Assembly: GCF_016899955.1 (NCBI RefSeq)
Contig: NZ_JACJJL010000001.1
Span: 285,174-349,173 of the forward strand
Source: Marseilla massiliensis
Lineage (GTDB): Bacteria; Bacteroidota; Bacteroidia; Bacteroidales; Bacteroidaceae
Length of the DNA: 64,000 nt
Direction of reading: 5' to 3'
In this document: one piece after another, positions 43,454 to 52,200 of the stretch
How the letters are laid out: each line of letters begins with the position of its first letter
How positions within the stretch are numbered: position 1 is the first letter of the stretch
Position numbers and translations under genes: made by a program
The notes under the pieces: generated by a model
Seen by the model: only the letters and a program-made list of their open reading frames with translations
What the model was told of the DNA's origin: nothing
Databases searched by the model: none

Positions 43454-45838
43454 ATGAAGAAAACATTTACTTTAGCGTTGCTGCTGATTATGTCGGCCGT
43501 TCCTTCTCTTGCCGACGCGTTGTTTTCCACATCCTTTGCCACGGCAGACGACTTCAGCCGGTGGACGCTTGTCAATGCAAACAATGACGATGGCAAGTGG
43601 ACTTTCGACGAAGAGGGCACTCCTTCGAAGGTTTACTACTCCTACGACTACTTCAACAGTGGCGACGACTGGCTCATCTCGCCCGAGATAACGCCTGACG
43701 CCGGTGGCACGCTCATCGTGCGTTACTCCTTCTACGGCAGCAGTTACGGCGAGAGCATGGAGGTTTATTCGGGCACGGGCACCACTCCCGAGTCAATGAC
43801 CAGGCTCGAGGCAGCCTATCCTTCCATACCGGCTTCCATGCAGACGGGCTATTTCCTCGTCGACGCCACCCCCGGCCAGGCCTTCCGCGTGGGCTTTAGG
43901 GCCACGTCGACGGCCTATCTGTTCAGGCTCTACCTGTGCTCGGTCGAGGTCGAGACGGTTGAAAACCCGGTCGACCTGGCCATCGGCGAGGTAAAGAGCC
44001 CGGTCACGGGCAGCTCTCTGGGCGACGAGACGGTGACGGTGAGCGTTGAGAACCGTGGCCGTGCCGACGCCTCGGGCTTCAGCCTTTCGTTTGCCGTCGA
44101 CGGACAGACCGTGGCCACCGAGGCCGTAGGCGCCACGCTCAAGGCCGGCGAGTCGATGGACTATACCTTCTCGGCCAAGGCCGACCTGTCGGTGCCGCGC
44201 CACGACTATGACATCAAGGTGTGGTCGACGCTCGACTCAGACATTGACCACGGCAACGACACTTGCCTGGCACGGGTGCGCCACCGCGCTCCGGCCACGG
44301 TGCCATACTACATGGGCTTCGAGCCCGATGAGTACACCGACGAGATTCGTATCTTCAACCTCAACAGCGACGGAGGCACGTGGGGCATCGAGGTCGGTGG
44401 CGGATGGATAAGCATGGCGCGCACCGGCGACGGATGGCTGGGCTACAACTACGACCGCGACAACGCCGGCGACGACTGGGCTATACTCGAGCCCATATCG
44501 ATAGACGAGCCAGGCTACTACGCCCTTCACTACTGGTACTCGGGCGACGACTCTTACACTGAGAGCTTTGCGGTGTATTATGGCAACGACTCCACGCCGC
44601 AGGCAATGGCCCACAAGCTCGCCGACTTCCCCGAGGTGAAGCAGAGCGCCTACCAGGAAGCTGTCAACATACTGCACATAACAGAGCCGCAGGACATCTG
44701 CATAGGCTTCCATTGCTATAGCCCGAAGAACCAAAACTGGATTACTATCGACGATGTGTCGCTCGTGAAGGTTGAGGACACCGCCGCCGACTTGTCTGTC
44801 GACGGCATCAGCAACCCCGTGGGCGTGGTGCGTGCCGAGGCCGACGGCAGGGTGGAATTCAGCGTTAGCAACAACGGCATCACCGACATGGTGGGCCGCA
44901 TAGCCGCTTCGGTCGACGGGGTGGCAGTGAAAGACACCACCGTAAGCCTGGCCGCCAACCAGCAAAAGACCATAACCATGGCCGGAGTCACCGAGACCCT
45001 GGCTGCCGGCAACCACCGGCTGGAGGTGAGCGTGGCTGCCGATGGCGATGCCGACGCCACCAACAACGCCGCCACGCTCGACTTCGTGGTGCTCGGCAAG
45101 CCTGTCATGCTGTGGGACTTCGAGAGCGGCAGCCTGCCTTCCGACCTGCGCATGAGGGTTGAAGACGGCGGCACGGTGAGCCCCGATGCAGGCAGCGAGT
45201 TTACGCCCGAGGGCTGGGGCCTGTTCAACATTGCCGAGAACGAGTATCACGGCGAGTATGTGCTCGCGCTCACCTCGTGGCTCGAGGGCACCGACAGGGC
45301 CGACCGCTGGCTCGTGCTGCCCACTGTCCACGTGGCCGGCGATGGCGCTTACCTTGCCTGGTCGGCCAGTTCTTACAACGAGGCTTACCCCGAAAGCTAT
45401 GAGGTGATGGCCTCGACGGCAGGCGAGAGCGTGGCCGACTATGTGTCGGCCTACAGCGTCGAGGGCGAGTCGGCATACATGACGGAGCGCTACCTGAATC
45501 TTTCAGGCTACGCCGGACAAGACCTCAGCCTGGCCTTCCGCCTTGTCACGGCCAACGGCGACGCGCTGACCATGGACAACATCGGACTGTATGGCGGAAT
45601 CACCGCGTCGGGCATAGGCTCCGTAGACTATGGCCTGAGGGGCATCGTGGTGGGCGACGGCTCGCTGCGGGCCGCCGACGGCACGCTGTCGGTGACCCTG
45701 GCCGACATGGGCGGGCGCACCGTGCGCACGGCATGGGGCTGCACCATGAGCCTTGCCGGGCTGCAGCCCGGTGTGTATGTGGCCACGGTGAAGGCCGCCG
45801 ACGGCTCTGTCGCCACATATAAGTTTGCCGTCAAGTGA
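43454..45838 (+). CDS. Secreted cleaved-adhesin-like protein with T9SS tail
   Basis: The ATG at 43454 gives MKKTFTLALLLIMSAVPSLADA, a signal peptide. The 794-residue protein has three adhesin-type jelly-roll domains with the phrases DDFSRWTLVNANNDDGKWTF, GDDWLISPEITPDAGG, DDWAILEPISIDEPGYYALHYWYSG and DRWLVLPTVHVAGD. Between them are CARDB-like Ig segments (VDLAIGEVKSPVTGSSLGDETVTVSV, TAADLSVDGISNPVGVVR). The C-terminal ~75 residues (LRAADGTLSVTLADMGGRTVRTAWG...GVYVATVKAADGSVATYKFAVK) are a type IX sorting domain. Probably a surface glycan or protein adhesin. A hairpin terminator follows. Confidence 0.85.
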   Translation: MKKTFTLALLLIMSAVPSLADALFSTSFATADDFSRWTLVNANNDDGKWTFDEEGTPSKVYYSYDYFNSGDDWLISPEITPDAGGTLIVRYSFYGSSYGESMEVYSGTGTTPESMTRLEAAYPSIPASMQTGYFLVDATPGQAFRVGFRATSTAYLFRLYLCSVEVETVENPVDLAIGEVKSPVTGSSLGDETVTVSVENRGRADASGFSLSFAVDGQTVATEAVGATLKAGESMDYTFSAKADLSVPRHDYDIKVWSTLDSDIDHGNDTCLARVRHRAPATVPYYMGFEPDEYTDEIRIFNLNSDGGTWGIEVGGGWISMARTGDGWLGYNYDRDNAGDDWAILEPISIDEPGYYALHYWYSGDDSYTESFAVYYGNDSTPQAMAHKLADFPEVKQSAYQEAVNILHITEPQDICIGFHCYSPKNQNWITIDDVSLVKVEDTAADLSVDGISNPVGVVRAEADGRVEFSVSNNGITDMVGRIAASVDGVAVKDTTVSLAANQQKTITMAGVTETLAAGNHRLEVSVAADGDADATNNAATLDFVVLGKPVMLWDFESGSLPSDLRMRVEDGGTVSPDAGSEFTPEGWGLFNIAENEYHGEYVLALTSWLEGTDRADRWLVLPTVHVAGDGAYLAWSASSYNEAYPESYEVMASTAGESVADYVSAYSVEGESAYMTERYLNLSGYAGQDLSLAFRLVTANGDALTMDNIGLYGGITASGIGSVDYGLRGIVVGDGSLRAADGTLSVTLADMGGRTVRTAWGCTMSLAGLQPGVYVATVKAADGSVATYKFAVK

Positions 45839-45874
45839 CACAGCGGCTGTACGCCAAGCGCCGCTTTCATGCTA

Positions 45875-45909
45875 TGCCGCCCTGGCTCCAAGGCCCGGGC
45901 GGCATTTTG
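45875..45909 (+). terminator. Terminator of the adhesin-like gene
   Basis: Stem TGCCGCCC (45875-45882) with GGGCGGCA (45897-45904) is followed by TTTTG, 37 nt after the stop codon. Confidence 0.7.
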
Positions 45910-45956
45910 TTTGCGGTATTCCCGGCGCTGCCAGACCCGCGGCGGCAGCCATGTTT

Positions 45957-46116
45957 GGTGTAAAATGTTTTCGCGCCTCGCCCCGGCAGCCTTACGCCAT
46001 GTGCCACAGCCACTTGCGGCACGGGCAGGATGGCCCGGCAATACGGGCCGTATCGTGATGCCGAACGGCCTGTTCGGGGCGGTCATAAGGGCCGTTTTGC
46101 AGCATGAAACGGGCCT
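45957..46116. repeat. 22-nt phased palindromic array J
   Basis: Cores begin at 46022 (CGGGCAG), 46044 (CGGGCCG), 46066 (CGGCCTG), 46088 (AGGGCCG) and 46110 (CGGGCCT), 22 nt apart. The left flank has CAGCCACTTGCGGC (46007-46020), 37 nt before the 46044 core, and further left GGTGTAAAA (45957-45965), an inverted copy of the end motif. It lies between the convergent adhesin and GH2 genes; no gene is seen in 45839-46329. Confidence 0.82.
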
Positions 46117-46261
46117 GCCTGTATGTTGTAAAAATAAATTCAAATTGGCCGCCATGCCGCCGCGGATGTGCTTTCATGGCTTTTCCCGGGCTTTTCGCCA
46201 TGGCGCCTGATGACCGGTTTTGCATAAATTGTCGTATGGCGGCGGTTGCCCACATACGTCA

Positions 46262-46306
46262 GGCGGGCCGCCCGGCATGCCCTTCGGCATGTCGCGGCGG
46301 CCCGCC
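46262..46306 (-). terminator. Terminator hairpin after the GH2 gene
   Basis: A perfect 11-bp stem (46262-46272 with 46296-46306) plus an inner GCATGCC/GGCATGT pair starts 23 nt beyond the leftward stop. No U-run is present. Confidence 0.55.
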
Positions 46307-46329
46307 TTGTGGCCTTGCGCGTTGCTGTG

Positions 46330-48762
46330 TCAGCGTTTTGCCACTCTGATTACCGTGTCGACGGCCTTCTGCCCTTTGGCCTTGGCCCTCACGGTGATGC
46401 TCCCTTCCGTGGCCTTTGAGCGCACAATGAGTTGCGCGCGGCCCTGGTAAGTGGTGCGGCTGTCGGCCTGCCACGGCTCGTTGCTCAGCATGTCGGCGTT
46501 GGCTACGCCCGCGTTGGTGCCGCATCCCTTCACGTCGAAGCTTATCTTGACGTCGTTCACCGGGCACACATTGCCGTCTTTGTCAACCACCGTATAGTCT
46601 ATGTAGGCCAGGTCGAGGCCGTCGGCGCATAGCGTGTCGGTGCTGGCGCTCACCACGAGGCGTGCCGGTTTGCCGGCGGTGCGTATCACGTCGTCGGCCA
46701 CCTTGGCCCCGTTCCTGTAGCCTATGGCCTTGAGCTCGCCCTCGGCGTATGCCACCCGCCATGTCAACTCGGGCGGGGTGCCTGCTGCCGGCAGCCGTTT
46801 GCGGCCCAGCGAGCGGCCGTTGAGCGTCAGCTCCGTCTCGTCGCAGTTGCTCATCACCTGCACCGTGAGCGTGTCGCCCGGGCGGTAGTTCCAGTGCTCC
46901 TCGAGCTTTGTCCACGTCATCTTCAGGTCGTTCCACACCAGCGAGCCTTGTCCCGAGGCCGGGCGCGTCACTATCTTGACCATCGGCTCGGGCCAGTAGA
47001 AGCTGCGCACGCTCTGCCCCAGCGGCTTGACGCGGTTGGTGAAATCAATCAGTCCGCGCGTCCAGCCCTTCGACGGCCAGCCGAACGACTCGCCAATGTA
47101 GTCGGTGCCGCCCCAGTAGAAGTGTCCGATGGGGTACGAGTGGTCGTAGTTGAAGTAGTCGTATCCAAGGTCGCCCACGGCCAGTTCGCCCGCCATGAAC
47201 ATCAGCTGCGGGTATTTCTTGTGGTCTTCGTCCCAGAAGTTCTCAAGGTAATTGGTGCTCACGATGTCCGAATAGTACTCAAACTGGTGTGGTTCCGACG
47301 CGAGGAAGGCTTTCACATCCTTCTTCTTGCGCGTGTCTCCGTATCGGTTGGGATACTGGCTGTACGTTATCTTGCGCGAGGGGTCAATCTTTCGCGTGTG
47401 GTCCACGAGCATCTTGAGCATGTTGACGCCCCCGTTGCGTGTCTTGTCGGCCTGTATTTGCTGGTACACCTCGTTGCCCACGCTCCACAGGAACACCGAG
47501 GGGTGGTTGCGGTCGCGCTCCATCTGCGTGCGTATGTCGCGCAGGTGCAGGTCGCCCATCTTTGCTTTCGGCCCGTAATAGCTCTCTTCCCATTTGTCGA
47601 AAAACTCATCCACCACGAGCACTCCGTGGCGGTCGGCCCAGTCGAGCACGTATTTCGGGTAGGCGTTGTGCGACAGCCGTATGCCGTTGCAGCCCATGTC
47701 GCGCGTGATGGCCTCGAGACGGCGGTCCCATGCGGCGCGGAACGATGCCGTGCCGAGCGGCCCCAGGTCGGTGTGCAGGCATACGCCGTTGATGTATGTG
47801 CGCTTGCCGTTGACCAGCAGGCCCTGTTCGGGCGTGAACTCTATGTCGCGTATGCCGAAAGGAGTCTCGTAAACATCAGATGGTTGGGAGCTGTGGGAGG
47901 GCTGGGAGTTATGGGAGAACTGTGGATAGCGGCCCTCGACATACACCCGGCTTACGGCTTTGTAGAGTACGCCGCGGCCCACCTCCCACAGCTGAGGGGC
48001 CCCGACGCTGAGCTCCTGGCGGAAGGTGAACGTCTCGCCGGCGGCAAACGGGGCCACGGCCTCGCGCGAGGCCACCACCCGTCCCTGCGGGTCGACAATG
48101 TCGGTGACCAGTCGGCACAGCACCGAGTCGCGCCGGCGGTTGAGCACCGAGGTCTCTATGGCCACGAGGGCGCGGTCGGCCGATATCTTGGGGGTGGTGA
48201 TGTAGGTGCCGTAGCGGGCCACGTGCACAGGGTCGACCACGTGGAGCCACACGTCGCGGTTGATGCCCTCGCCGTTGTACCAGCGCGAACTTACCCTGTA
48301 GGTGTTGTCGTACGACACGGCCACCACGTTGTCGCCGTCGCGCAGCATGTCGGTTATGTCATACTCGAAGTCGAGGTATCCGTTGGGGTTGCGGCCGCCG
48401 CAGTCCACCCCGTTGACGTAGACGCGGGCGTCGCGGTATACGCCTTCAAACTCTATGATGACGCGCTTGCCCTGCCAAGCCTTGTCGTAGGCAATGTGGC
48501 GGCGGTACCATCCGCGCCCGAGCGGCAGGAAGCCGACGCGCGACGAGGCCCCGTCGCCCTTCTTCTGGAACTCGTGGTGCACGGCGGCATCGTGCGGCAG
48601 GTCTACCGTCTGCCACTTCGCGTCGTTGTATTCCGGGGCCTGCGCCCCCTCGATGGCCTCGCGGATGAACTTCCATCCGAGGTTGATGTTGATTTTCTCG
48701 CGCGCCTGCGCCGCCACTACGGCGGCCAGCGCAATCAGCAGTGATAGTGTCTTTCTTTTCAT
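46330..48762 (-). CDS. GH2 family beta-galactosidase-like glycosidase, exported
   Basis: The ATG at 48762 gives MKRKTLSLLIALAAVVAAQA, a signal peptide; the longer open frame upstream was rejected. The 810-residue protein has the GH2 order: sugar-binding jelly-roll (WKFIREAIEG...), Ig-like domain, TIM barrel with acid/base Glu in WSVGNEVYQQ and a candidate nucleophile Glu in FMAGELAVGD, and C-terminal Ig domains. Relatives are beta-galactosidases or beta-glucuronidases. Near residues 281-293 a Ser/Gln/Pro/His linker (FSHNSQPSHSSQPSD) is encoded by four 9-nt TGGGAG repeats (47885-47917), not usual in this family. TAATTTTG (48916-48923, minus) is a possible -7 element. Confidence 0.87.
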   Translation of the reverse strand: MKRKTLSLLIALAAVVAAQAREKININLGWKFIREAIEGAQAPEYNDAKWQTVDLPHDAAVHHEFQKKGDGASSRVGFLPLGRGWYRRHIAYDKAWQGKRVIIEFEGVYRDARVYVNGVDCGGRNPNGYLDFEYDITDMLRDGDNVVAVSYDNTYRVSSRWYNGEGINRDVWLHVVDPVHVARYGTYITTPKISADRALVAIETSVLNRRRDSVLCRLVTDIVDPQGRVVASREAVAPFAAGETFTFRQELSVGAPQLWEVGRGVLYKAVSRVYVEGRYPQFSHNSQPSHSSQPSDVYETPFGIRDIEFTPEQGLLVNGKRTYINGVCLHTDLGPLGTASFRAAWDRRLEAITRDMGCNGIRLSHNAYPKYVLDWADRHGVLVVDEFFDKWEESYYGPKAKMGDLHLRDIRTQMERDRNHPSVFLWSVGNEVYQQIQADKTRNGGVNMLKMLVDHTRKIDPSRKITYSQYPNRYGDTRKKKDVKAFLASEPHQFEYYSDIVSTNYLENFWDEDHKKYPQLMFMAGELAVGDLGYDYFNYDHSYPIGHFYWGGTDYIGESFGWPSKGWTRGLIDFTNRVKPLGQSVRSFYWPEPMVKIVTRPASGQGSLVWNDLKMTWTKLEEHWNYRPGDTLTVQVMSNCDETELTLNGRSLGRKRLPAAGTPPELTWRVAYAEGELKAIGYRNGAKVADDVIRTAGKPARLVVSASTDTLCADGLDLAYIDYTVVDKDGNVCPVNDVKISFDVKGCGTNAGVANADMLSNEPWQADSRTTYQGRAQLIVRSKATEGSITVRAKAKGQKAVDTVIRVAKR
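47885..47917. repeat. In-frame 9-bp tandem repeat inside GH2
   Basis: TGGGAG starts at 47885, 47894, 47903 and 47912, a strict 9-nt period (three codons). It adds a Ser-rich linker between domains of the GH2 protein. The same hexamer-type repeat is seen intergenically in some Bacteroidetes, in my memory. Confidence 0.7.
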
Positions 48763-49241
48763 ATATACTTTTTGTTGTGTGCTGTGGTGTGGCCCCCTCC
48801 CTTCCTCTCCCTGTGGTTTATGGGCCGTAAACGGGGACGGTGGTGGCGAGAGAACGGCCTTATGCCCCCCTGGCCGACTGTCGGTTGATTTCTCGTGGTG
48901 CGCCGCCGACGGATGCAAAATTAGTGGAAAACACATCAAGAGGCATGTCAATATCGTACGAAAAGTTGTATTCCCGTTCGTTTTGTTGTCCGTTGGCATG
49001 CCGGATAAATGCTGTTATGCATCATTGCGGCCGTGGATTGGCACAACCGTGGATGCCTTGGTGATGAGGCATGTTACGCTTCAGGCGTGTTGTTCACCTA
49101 CGGTCGGTATGTTTGCGTGGCACCTGCCGTTGAGAGGTGGCTTGCAGAATGAGCGGCAATCTTGCACCGCCAGCGGACAGGCCGCAGGCGTGCAAGACTG
49201 CCGCTCTCTTCGTTTGGGCAGTCGTGGTGGCTCGAGGCAGG
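48763..49241. other. Gap upstream of GH2 and downstream of the PL11 gene
   Basis: This 479-nt gap has no phased array and no credible gene. It contains the GH2 leader with TAATTTTG on the minus strand (48916-48923). Near 49151-49206 a hairpin (arms GAGCGGCAATCTTGCA and TGCAAGACTGCCGCTC, one mismatch) lies 35 nt beyond the PL11 stop codon and probably serves as its terminator. Confidence 0.6.
49151..49206 (-). terminator. Terminator hairpin after the PL11 gene
   Basis: A 16-nt stem with one mismatch (49151-49166 with 49191-49206) lies just beyond the leftward stop codon. Confidence 0.6.
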
Positions 49242-52200
49242 CTATTCTTTTATGGCCTTCTCGCCGCCAACGATGTATACTCCAGGTGCAAGACCGTCGA
49301 GAGCCCTGTCACTTGGGACGTTGTCGCGCAGCAGTTTGCCGTCGGTGGAATAGACGCTGACGGTGCCTTCGTCGGCCGTCACGCCGCCGACAGAGGTCAC
49401 AGTGGCCACGGTGAGCACCCCGTCGGTCTTGAGCCGCGAGTCGTCCCACACCACTTCATATCCCTCGCACTCCGTTTTCAGGGTGTAAGAGCCGGCCTGT
49501 GTGCCGTCGCCCACGAACACCTCAAACTCGTCGCCGGGCTGCAGCGCGACGCCTTGCTGCACCTTCACGAGCAGCGTGTCGTTAGAGTGGGCCAGCCGTC
49601 CGGATATGTCGAACTTGTCGTTGTTGCGCCCTCCGAAGCGCCCACGCTGTATCTTGACCATCAGGGTGCTGCCCGTGTACATCGTGACGTTGCCCAGGGC
49701 GGTGATCGTTCCGCACCCGCCGTCGTTGCCGGCGGTGAGCACGCCACCCTTGTACACCGCTATCGAGCCGGCGTAGCCTTCGCCTGCAATGGTGCCATGG
49801 TCGCGCGCGGTCACTATTCCGGTGGTCAGCGGCTCTTGGGTCTGCACATTGGCCAGATGCAAGGTGCCGTCGAAGGCCGTGATGGCTGCCGAACTGCCCG
49901 TTCCGAGCAGCGTCCACGTGCCGGTGCCGTGCTTCTCTACAGCCTTGGCCGCGAGCTTTCCGGCATACGATGCGTCGGTGTTGAGGTAGCCGACGAGGTA
50001 AGTGTCGGAGCTGTTGCCCACCTGGCAGTCGGCCGACTCAGACTCGAGCGAGCCCACCTTCGTGGTCACCTCCTCGCTGTCGTCGCTGCCCTGGCGCTTG
50101 TGTTGCACGTTGGCTCCGGCCTCGAGCACCAGCCGCGCGCGGCTCATGTCGGTCACCCCGGCCGACAGGCGCACGCTGTTGCCGCTGGCAATGAGCGTTC
50201 CCTCGAATGCAGAGAAGTCGGCGTTGAGGTCGCTGCGCACCCCGTTGCCCACCACGGTGAGCGTGCCCTTGCCCCTGACGCTGCCATCTATCACGCCGCG
50301 AGTGGTGTTGCGCAAGGTGTTCTCGGTTCCTTCCACAACGTTGAACGCATAGTTGAACGCGGGCATGGTGCTCATCGAGCTGTTGCTTGCCATCTGCAGT
50401 TCGCCGCCGGCGAGCGTGAGCGGTGCCCCCGAGCCGCCGAACGAGGCAGAGTAGGTGCCCTGTATCACGAGTCCGCCTTTGATGATGAGTCCGCTGATGG
50501 GATAGACCCCGCTGCCCCTGAGCGTCAGTCTGCCGGGCCCTTCCTTCACCAGGTAGCCGTCGCCGCGTACCTGTGCGTTGAGCGTCAGCGCCCCTTCCGG
50601 GTCGGCGATGCACAGGGCCGCCGTGTCGCTGATGGTTATGATGCGGTCGGTGGCAGCGCTCTCGGCCGTGACATTGAGCCGTGCCCCGCCGTTGATTACC
50701 AAGTTGCCGGCGTCGGCAGAGGCAGCCCCGATGGCGCTCTTGCTGCCGCCCACGCTTATGTTGCTTACGGTCAGCGTGCCTGCGTTGACCACGGTCGGGC
50801 CGGTGTAGTCGCTGTTCTGCAGGTCGATGCTCAGCTCGCCATTGCCGTCTTTGGTCAGTCCGGTGGTGCCGGTCAGTCCTCCCGAGCCGCTGAGGGTGTA
50901 GGCCTGGCCGTCGAAGTCGAACGTCACCGAAGCCGGCTTGACGTAAGTGTCGAGCGTAATGTTGCGGTTGGCCGATGCGTCGGTGAACGATATGGCGTCG
51001 CCGTTGACAAACTCCGTGGCACTGCCGTCAACCTTGAAGTTGCCATCTTTGTAGTTCCACGAGTTGCTTTCGGCGCCAGTCCATGTCACGCCCTGCTCGG
51101 GTGCGCGCATCTCGTTGACCACGATGGCTATCTGGTTGGCGTCGACCACAACGTCGTAGTTGACGCCTTCGAGCCCTCGGGTGGCTATATGCTGTGGCTC
51201 GGCGGTCAGTTTGCCGGTGCATTCGGCCACCACATAGCGGCCCGCAGCCAGTTCGCCGCCATCGGCCACGAGCGTTATCGTGTTGTCGCCCTCGAGCGTC
51301 AGGTCGCCTTCCACCCTTATCTTTGCGGCCTTTCCCGACGCAATGGCAGCTTCGATGTACACGTCGCCGGGCAGTGTGAGGCTTTTGCCGAAGGTGAGCG
51401 TGCCGTATTTGTCGGCCGGGCTGCCCGGCATGAGCCTGCATCCCTCGTAGTTGAGTGCCTCCTCAAAGGCCATGTCGCCGCTTATCAGGCCTGTGCCGGC
51501 CAGCGTGCCCCTGGCCCTTAGCTCTATGGGGCCGGCCACGGTGCCGTTGAGACAGAGCGTTCCCTCGCTGATGACCGTGCGCCCGGTGAAGGCGAAGTCG
51601 GCGTCGAACGATGCCGTTCCCTGCATCGACTTCCACAGTTCCATGCTCCCTGCCAGCCTGCCTTCGCCCGTGAAAGAGTAGTCGTGGCCCTTCGGTGCCA
51701 TCACATATACCGCTTTCGGGCTCACCGTGCCGTCGATGCTGATGGGCTTCGAGTTGTCGCCGCTCATGTCGAAGATTACGCTCTGCCCGTCGGCATAGGC
51801 CTTTTCGGATGAATGGTCAAACGATGTGAATCCCCGGGTGCCTGCGCCCCAGCTCCCGCCTTGGGCCCACCGCAGGTCGGCTACGGCCGTCGGGGGCAGC
51901 GGCGGGTATGGCATGTCGCCCCCGAGATAGAATCCCGGGCACGGCATCTGGTAGTAAGCGCGTGTGGTGCAGTCGAGACGGTAGTGCGGGTCTTCCTGCA
52001 ACGTATACATGCTGTGGTCTGACGGTATGTCGGTAGAGTAGCCCACGAGGCCCGTGGCGTGGCTGTCGTTCTGCTTCATCAGTATCACCTCTTCGCGCCA
52101 GTCGCCCGTCATGTCGCCGAAATAGCCCGGTCGCGCGCCCGTCTGGGCATGCACCTTCCATCCGCTCTGCCTGGAGAACTCGATGAGCCGTGTCCCGCCG

